Shown here: one piece after another, positions 7,091-10,168 of the stretch
Position numbering within the stretch: position 1 is the first letter of the stretch
Layout: each line of letters begins with the position of its first letter
Source: Gammaproteobacteria bacterium
GTDB taxonomy: Bacteria; Pseudomonadota; Gammaproteobacteria; Arenicellales; JAHEKD01
Length of the DNA stretch: 10,168 bases
Assembly (NCBI GenBank): GCA_024638545.1
Contig: JAHEKD010000041.1
Location: 1 to 10,168 of the forward strand
Reading direction: 5' to 3'
Program-made: the position numbers and the translations under genes
The notes under the pieces: model-generated
The model's input: only the letters and a program-made list of their open reading frames with translations
The model's database searches: none
Told to the model about the DNA's origin: nothing

Positions 7091-8462
7091 GTTGCTGAAG
7101 CCGGATCTCCCTGACAAGCTTTGTCAGCTGACTTAAATAGGGTTCATCAGGAATACCGCCGGGAAAACGCATGACGTGTTTTTTCCAGAACTGATCATTT
7201 ATCCCCTCGGCTTCATTCGGTGTATCGTCAATGACCACGGGCTGTATGAAGCGCCAGGACTCACCAATACCCTCCTCGCGCTTGAGCGCCCAGTTCCACT
7301 CCTTACGGAAAACGCCCTCGGGCCTTTGCGTATTGCGGGAGATCAGCGGCATAAATACGATGCAGTTGCGAATGTTACGGAAGAGTGCGCTCTCCCAGTC
7401 CGAACCCGCCTTCAGCGCCTCCGGATCTTTGTCGATCCAGGCATCCAGCTTCGCACGCTTTAGCGCCTTGTAGATGTTTTCAGCCGCCTCCCGGTCTTCG
7501 CTTGCATAGCTGATGAAGACAGCGCGGGACTCTCGCTGTCCATTGCCGGGCTTGCTATCGGTTTGCGGCGGGCTTGACGCCGGGCGCTGCTGTTTCCAAT
7601 TCTCATACAGCTCACTGACGAACTGGTTTGGACCGCCTTCGAGAAACAGATCAGCCTTGTATTGCTGCAGGAACAGCGTGAGGCTTTTAGCCCGGTGTAT
7701 TTGACGATCGGCAATATGGTCAGACCCCGTTCGGGGTGCGGACAGGGCCTCATTTCTGATGGTGCGGATCAGAAAGCGCTCAAACCAGTCTTCAAACCCG
7801 CAGCCGATAAACAGCAGGTGGTTGTTGCGAAATTCGTCAAACAACATTCTCACCGGGTTTGAGTCACTCAGCAAAGAGCGAACCTGCTCCAGGTGATCTT
7901 CATCAGTGAGTACGTAATCGGTTGTGGTGCTGGCTTTACCGAACAGGTAATAGACATAGGGTCCGGGTAATTCTGCAATCGGCCAGGGCAAATCCTTCGC
8001 CATGCCGTGACGGGGGTGGGCCAGAACGCCCGCCTGTGACCTGCCCTGAAATCGCTGCTCGTTGATTGCCCTGAGCAGTAGAGAATCACATGTCGTGGTA
8101 ACGTAAAGCGTGAAGTCTGTTATTTTTGCAAGCTTTTGAAGACTCTCCGGCAACGGCAGCTCACGCTTGTCCAGCTCGTCGAGAATGCGCTTAATCCAGG
8201 TATAGATCTTTCCGTGTTCACCACCCGTGCGCTCATAGACCATGGCAACCGCGTTAATATCGAAATTAGCGGGCAGCAGTTCACCAGGCACCCTGAGTTT
8301 TTTCGCCAGGGACCTCGCCAGGTACTGCTCTAGCAGAATCTCCTCACCGTCGATGGAGAGTTGCAGCAGCTCCTTACCGACGATCGGAATAACCTCCTTT
8401 GAGGCAATCGAGTATAGTAAATCATCCCAGTCGAATTCTTGAACTTGTTGAGGCAGTTCCAC
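7074..8462 (-). CDS. SIR2-like/TIR fusion protein, probable NAD+-targeting effector
   Basis: The 462-residue protein has two modules. Residues about 10-285 look SIR2-like: VIPIVGKEL (24-32) sits where GAGxS is expected, YVTTTCDSLL (120-129) where TTNxD is expected, YVYYLFGK (169-176) where the LHG motif is expected, then a typical LLFIGCGFEDW (216-226). The key residues of all three catalytic or NAD-binding motifs are replaced, so this half may not be an active NADase. A Pro/Ser/Gln-rich linker (about 288-312) joins a C-terminal TIR domain (313 to about 455): AVFISYASED (314-323), DAWIDKD (340-346), a GSDW turn (353-356), MPLIS (371-375) and FRKEWNWAL (385-393). Glu388 is the likely catalytic glutamate. 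TIR domains of this class can hydrolyse or cyclise NAD+ derivatives and form filaments when activated. The start is GTG (8462) with GGGAG seven bases before it. It is the first gene of the operon and overlaps the STAND gene by four bases, implying that the STAND protein controls it or binds it. Confidence 0.85.
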   Translation of the reverse strand: MELPQQVQEFDWDDLLYSIASKEVIPIVGKELLQLSIDGEEILLEQYLARSLAKKLRVPGELLPANFDINAVAMVYERTGGEHGKIYTWIKRILDELDKRELPLPESLQKLAKITDFTLYVTTTCDSLLLRAINEQRFQGRSQAGVLAHPRHGMAKDLPWPIAELPGPYVYYLFGKASTTTDYVLTDEDHLEQVRSLLSDSNPVRMLFDEFRNNHLLFIGCGFEDWFERFLIRTIRNEALSAPRTGSDHIADRQIHRAKSLTLFLQQYKADLFLEGGPNQFVSELYENWKQQRPASSPPQTDSKPGNGQRESRAVFISYASEDREAAENIYKALKRAKLDAWIDKDPEALKAGSDWESALFRNIRNCIVFMPLISRNTQRPEGVFRKEWNWALKREEGIGESWRFIQPVVIDDTPNEAEGINDQFWKKHVMRFPGGIPDEPYLSQLTKLVREIRLQQQEHGR

Positions 8463-8469
8463 TGACTTG

Positions 8470-8476
8470 CTCCCTT
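8470..8476 (-). promoter_or_regulatory. Ribosome binding site of the SIR2-like/TIR gene
   Basis: AAGGGAG on the minus strand, seven bases before the GTG start. It supports this GTG rather than the internal ATG codons, which would cut into the SIR2-like module. Confidence 0.7.
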
Positions 8477-8642
8477 TGGCTTGCGACTAATTATGACGTG
8501 ATTAAAAGGTTACCTCACACCAGAACAGCTAGATTTGTTTTTCTTTCAATTAGCCGGTGGTCAGGTAATATTATCTATACAAAGCATAATCACTATTTTT
8601 TCCGAAAGCAAGACGTATCGTTTAGCCCAAAAAATGAAAAAA

Positions 8643-8653
8643 GAGAACAGACC
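8643..8653 (+). repeat. Decayed extra copy of the REP-like arm
   Basis: GAGAACAGACC matches GGGGACAGACC (8692-8702) at 9 of 11 positions in direct orientation. Its GAACAGACC is exactly complementary to GGTCTGTTC (8727-8735), so it could compete with the main left arm for pairing. Confidence 0.5.
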
Positions 8654-8691
8654 CTGAGATATCCCCACGAAAGTATTTAACCTAGGAAAAT

Positions 8692-8737
8692 GGGGACAGA
8701 CCACGTTTTTTGTTTATAAAGAGCGTGGTCTGTTCCC
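8692..8737. repeat. REP-like hairpin with a GGGGACAGACCACG arm
   Basis: GGGGACAGACCACG (8692-8705) and CGTGGTCTGTTCCC (8724-8737) are inverted with one mismatch over 14 positions, around an 18-base AT-rich loop. The GGGGACAGACCACG motif is familiar to me from intergenic repeats near IS200-like REP-associated tyrosine transposases in Gammaproteobacteria (recall, not a search). It ends 45 bases before the patatin lipoprotein start, so it lies in the leader or promoter of that gene. It has no T-run after the right arm, so it is unlikely to be a terminator for rightward transcription. Confidence 0.7.
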
Positions 8738-8782
8738 GGAATAATACATTAGAATGTTCACTGAGTAATATTACGGGTTAGC

Positions 8783-10141
8783 ATGTTTCAGACTGCCATT
8801 AAATTTGTGTTACAAATCGTTCTTCTAGTTAGTGTAGCGAGCTGCTACAGAGGAAAACGAATCGTCAATTCGTCTTTTGAAGAAAAAGATACTGTTCACA
8901 GCTTTGATGAACAACGTCTGCGTCTCAAGGAGAAACAGGGCAAAGGACTGCTCATTCTGACTTTCTCCGGGGGTGGTACACGGGCGGCGGCGTTTTCTTA
9001 TGGTGTATTAAAACAGCTGCGCGATACTGAATATCAGGATGGAAATGATATTACACGTCGCTTACTGGATGATGTCGATATTATCAGCTCAGTCTCAGGC
9101 GGCAGTTTCACTGCGGCCTATTACGGCCTGTTTGGTGAACAAATATTCGTCGAATTTGAGTCCGTTTTTTTGAAAAAGAATGTACAATCTGATTTGATTA
9201 GAGGATTATTCAACCCGCTTAACTGGTTCAGTCTGATCAGTAATCAGTTTGACCGAACAAATCTGGCGATTGACTATTACGATAAAAATATTTTCAAGAA
9301 AAAAACGTTTGCTGATCTGTACACGCAACAGGGCCCGGAGATTCTTATTAATGCAACAGACCTCAGCTCCGGCAGCCGTATCAATTTCAATCAAAGTATG
9401 TTTACGGCATTATGTTCTGATATTTCCAAGTTAAAGATTGCCCATGCCGTTACCGCTTCATCTGCGGTACCTGTCATTTTCCCGCCCATTACCCTTAAGA
9501 ATTTTGACAATTGTAATGTCAATTATCCTGACTGGTTGAAGCAGCTTGAGCTAAAAGAGAATAAAACCAAGCGTGAATTAGAGCTGTTGACGACAGTAAA
9601 AAAGTATTTCGATAAACAGGACATACAATATTTACATCTGATTGATGGCGGGATTTCTGATAATTTGGGCCTGCGCTCAATATTTGATACAGTAACCTTG
9701 CGTGGCGGTATCAAAAATGCATTACGCCTGGTCAATGTAGATAGGCCGGATTATCTGGCCGTTGTTGTTGTTAATGCCGAGAAGCTAGCGTTAAGACCGA
9801 TGAGTAAAAGCAGCAAATCACCACCGACATCACAGGTGATAAGCGCTGTATCCTCAATTCAGATTCAGCGATACAATACCGAGAGCATTACATTAATTGA
9901 CCAGACTTTAAAAAAGTGGGCTGAGACGCTGAAGGATGGTGATTACAAACCAAAGACATTTTTTATTCAACTGGATTACCAGCATGTCGTTGATGAGAAG
10001 CAGCGAATAATTTTTCAGAATGCGCCTACAAGCTTTGCACTGGAGCAGAATGTGGTCGATAATTTCATTAATGTGGGCCAAACTTTGCTGAAAAACTCCC
10101 CAAAATACCAGGAGATGGTGGACTTCATTCAGCACCGATGA
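8783..10141 (+). CDS. Patatin-like phospholipase family lipoprotein
   Basis: The complete 452-residue protein begins with a lipoprotein signal: a Lys at 7, a hydrophobic core, and the lipobox VASC with Cys21 as the lipidated residue. Residue +2 is Tyr, not Asp, so Lol sorting to the outer membrane is expected. The patatin core shows SGGGTRAA (62-69) for the oxyanion hole, ISSVSGGS (101-108) with nucleophile Ser105, NATDLSSG near 192-199, an ASSAVPVIFPP segment near 225-236, and LIDGGISDNLG with Asp288. It should act as an acyl hydrolase on lipids on the periplasmic side of the envelope, unlike the membrane-embedded patatin at the left of the window. It is full length and reads divergently from the SIR2-like/TIR operon. 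Its base composition is visibly more AT-rich than the STAND and TIR genes, and it is bracketed by GGGGACA-type repeats, which suggests separate acquisition. The ribosome binding site is poor (ACGGGTT before AGC-ATG), but the start is fixed by the signal peptide. Confidence 0.9.
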   Translation: MFQTAIKFVLQIVLLVSVASCYRGKRIVNSSFEEKDTVHSFDEQRLRLKEKQGKGLLILTFSGGGTRAAAFSYGVLKQLRDTEYQDGNDITRRLLDDVDIISSVSGGSFTAAYYGLFGEQIFVEFESVFLKKNVQSDLIRGLFNPLNWFSLISNQFDRTNLAIDYYDKNIFKKKTFADLYTQQGPEILINATDLSSGSRINFNQSMFTALCSDISKLKIAHAVTASSAVPVIFPPITLKNFDNCNVNYPDWLKQLELKENKTKRELELLTTVKKYFDKQDIQYLHLIDGGISDNLGLRSIFDTVTLRGGIKNALRLVNVDRPDYLAVVVVNAEKLALRPMSKSSKSPPTSQVISAVSSIQIQRYNTESITLIDQTLKKWAETLKDGDYKPKTFFIQLDYQHVVDEKQRIIFQNAPTSFALEQNVVDNFINVGQTLLKNSPKYQEMVDFIQHR

Positions 10142-10146
10142 CAAAA

Positions 10147-10168
10147 TTCCGGGGACACAATACTTAAT
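10147..10168 (+). repeat. Start of a second GGGGACA-type repeat at the right edge
   Basis: Just after the lipoprotein stop the sequence reads TTCCGGGGACACAATACTTA up to the edge. The GGGGACACAATACTTAAT pattern is one I know from repeats next to REP-associated tyrosine transposase genes. Only this arm is visible; a partner arm or a transposase gene would lie outside the window. Confidence 0.45.

Larger units (their letters stand above)
8463..8782. other. Divergent intergenic region, 320 bp
   Basis: This AT-rich gap separates two divergently read genes and must hold both promoters. TATAAT-like hexamers are common (TAATAC at 8742, TATAAA at 8715, ATTATC-type runs near 8568), but none has a convincing partner at 17 bases, so I assign no promoter. 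The right half carries a long REP-like hairpin and a decayed copy of its arm. No small gene is convincing. Confidence 0.6.

Noticed and set aside
8399..8680. 93-codon plus-strand frame spanning the TIR gene start and the intergenic region
   Set aside because: It overlaps the start of the SIR2-like/TIR gene antisense, has no ribosome binding site or recognisable domain, and is low in complexity at its end.
8692..8737. Hairpin read as an intrinsic terminator
   Set aside because: No T-run follows the right arm on the plus strand, and on the minus strand the run after the stem is AATG-like; the motif fits a REP-like repeat better.
1..10168. CRISPR array, tRNA or rRNA genes
   Set aside because: No regularly spaced direct repeats, cloverleaf-like segments or conserved rRNA stretches were seen on reading either strand.

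Overview
The window looks like an accessory region of a Gammaproteobacterium-like Gram-negative chromosome. The evidence is a lipoprotein with a classical lipobox, exported proteins with Sec signals, Shine-Dalgarno-led genes, and GGGGACA-type REP-like repeats of the sort I associate with REP-associated tyrosine transposases in that group. The species cannot be named from this sequence.

Layout from left to right. (1) 1-1732, minus: a patatin-like acyl hydrolase with about six membrane helices between its catalytic Ser and Asp, cut by the left window edge. It has no stop inside the window and starts at 1732 behind a good ribosome binding site. (2) 1733-2343: a 611-bp gap holding a 211-bp element with perfect 14-bp terminal inverted repeats (1947-2157), resembling a MITE or IS remnant. 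(3) 2344-2955, minus: an unrecognised 203-residue protein with a TTG start. (4) 8462 down to 3162, minus: a likely three-gene operon. Its first gene is a SIR2-like/TIR fusion (7074-8462). It is coupled by a GTGA overlap to a 1192-residue nSTAND1 NTPase with one membrane helix and about 14 WD40 repeats (3499-7077). Nineteen bases later comes a small secreted PAN/apple-domain protein (3162-3479). (5) 8463-8782: a divergent, AT-rich intergenic region with a long REP-like hairpin. (6) 8783-10141, plus: a patatin-like lipoprotein, more AT-rich than its neighbours, followed at the right edge by the start of another GGGGACA-type repeat.

Best candidate for a new system: the SIR2-like/TIR protein plus the membrane nSTAND1-WD40 ATPase. 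STAND proteins oligomerise on sensing a trigger, and TIR domains can destroy or convert NAD+. The tight coupling suggests an NTP-dependent sensor that activates a TIR effector supplied as a separate protein, much like a split Avs- or Thoeris-like abortive-infection defence. The TIR half keeps its presumed catalytic Glu, while the SIR2-like half appears to have lost the canonical NAD-binding and catalytic residues, so it may sense or scaffold. The two patatin genes on either side may be independent or may be membrane-targeting accessories; the sequence does not decide this.
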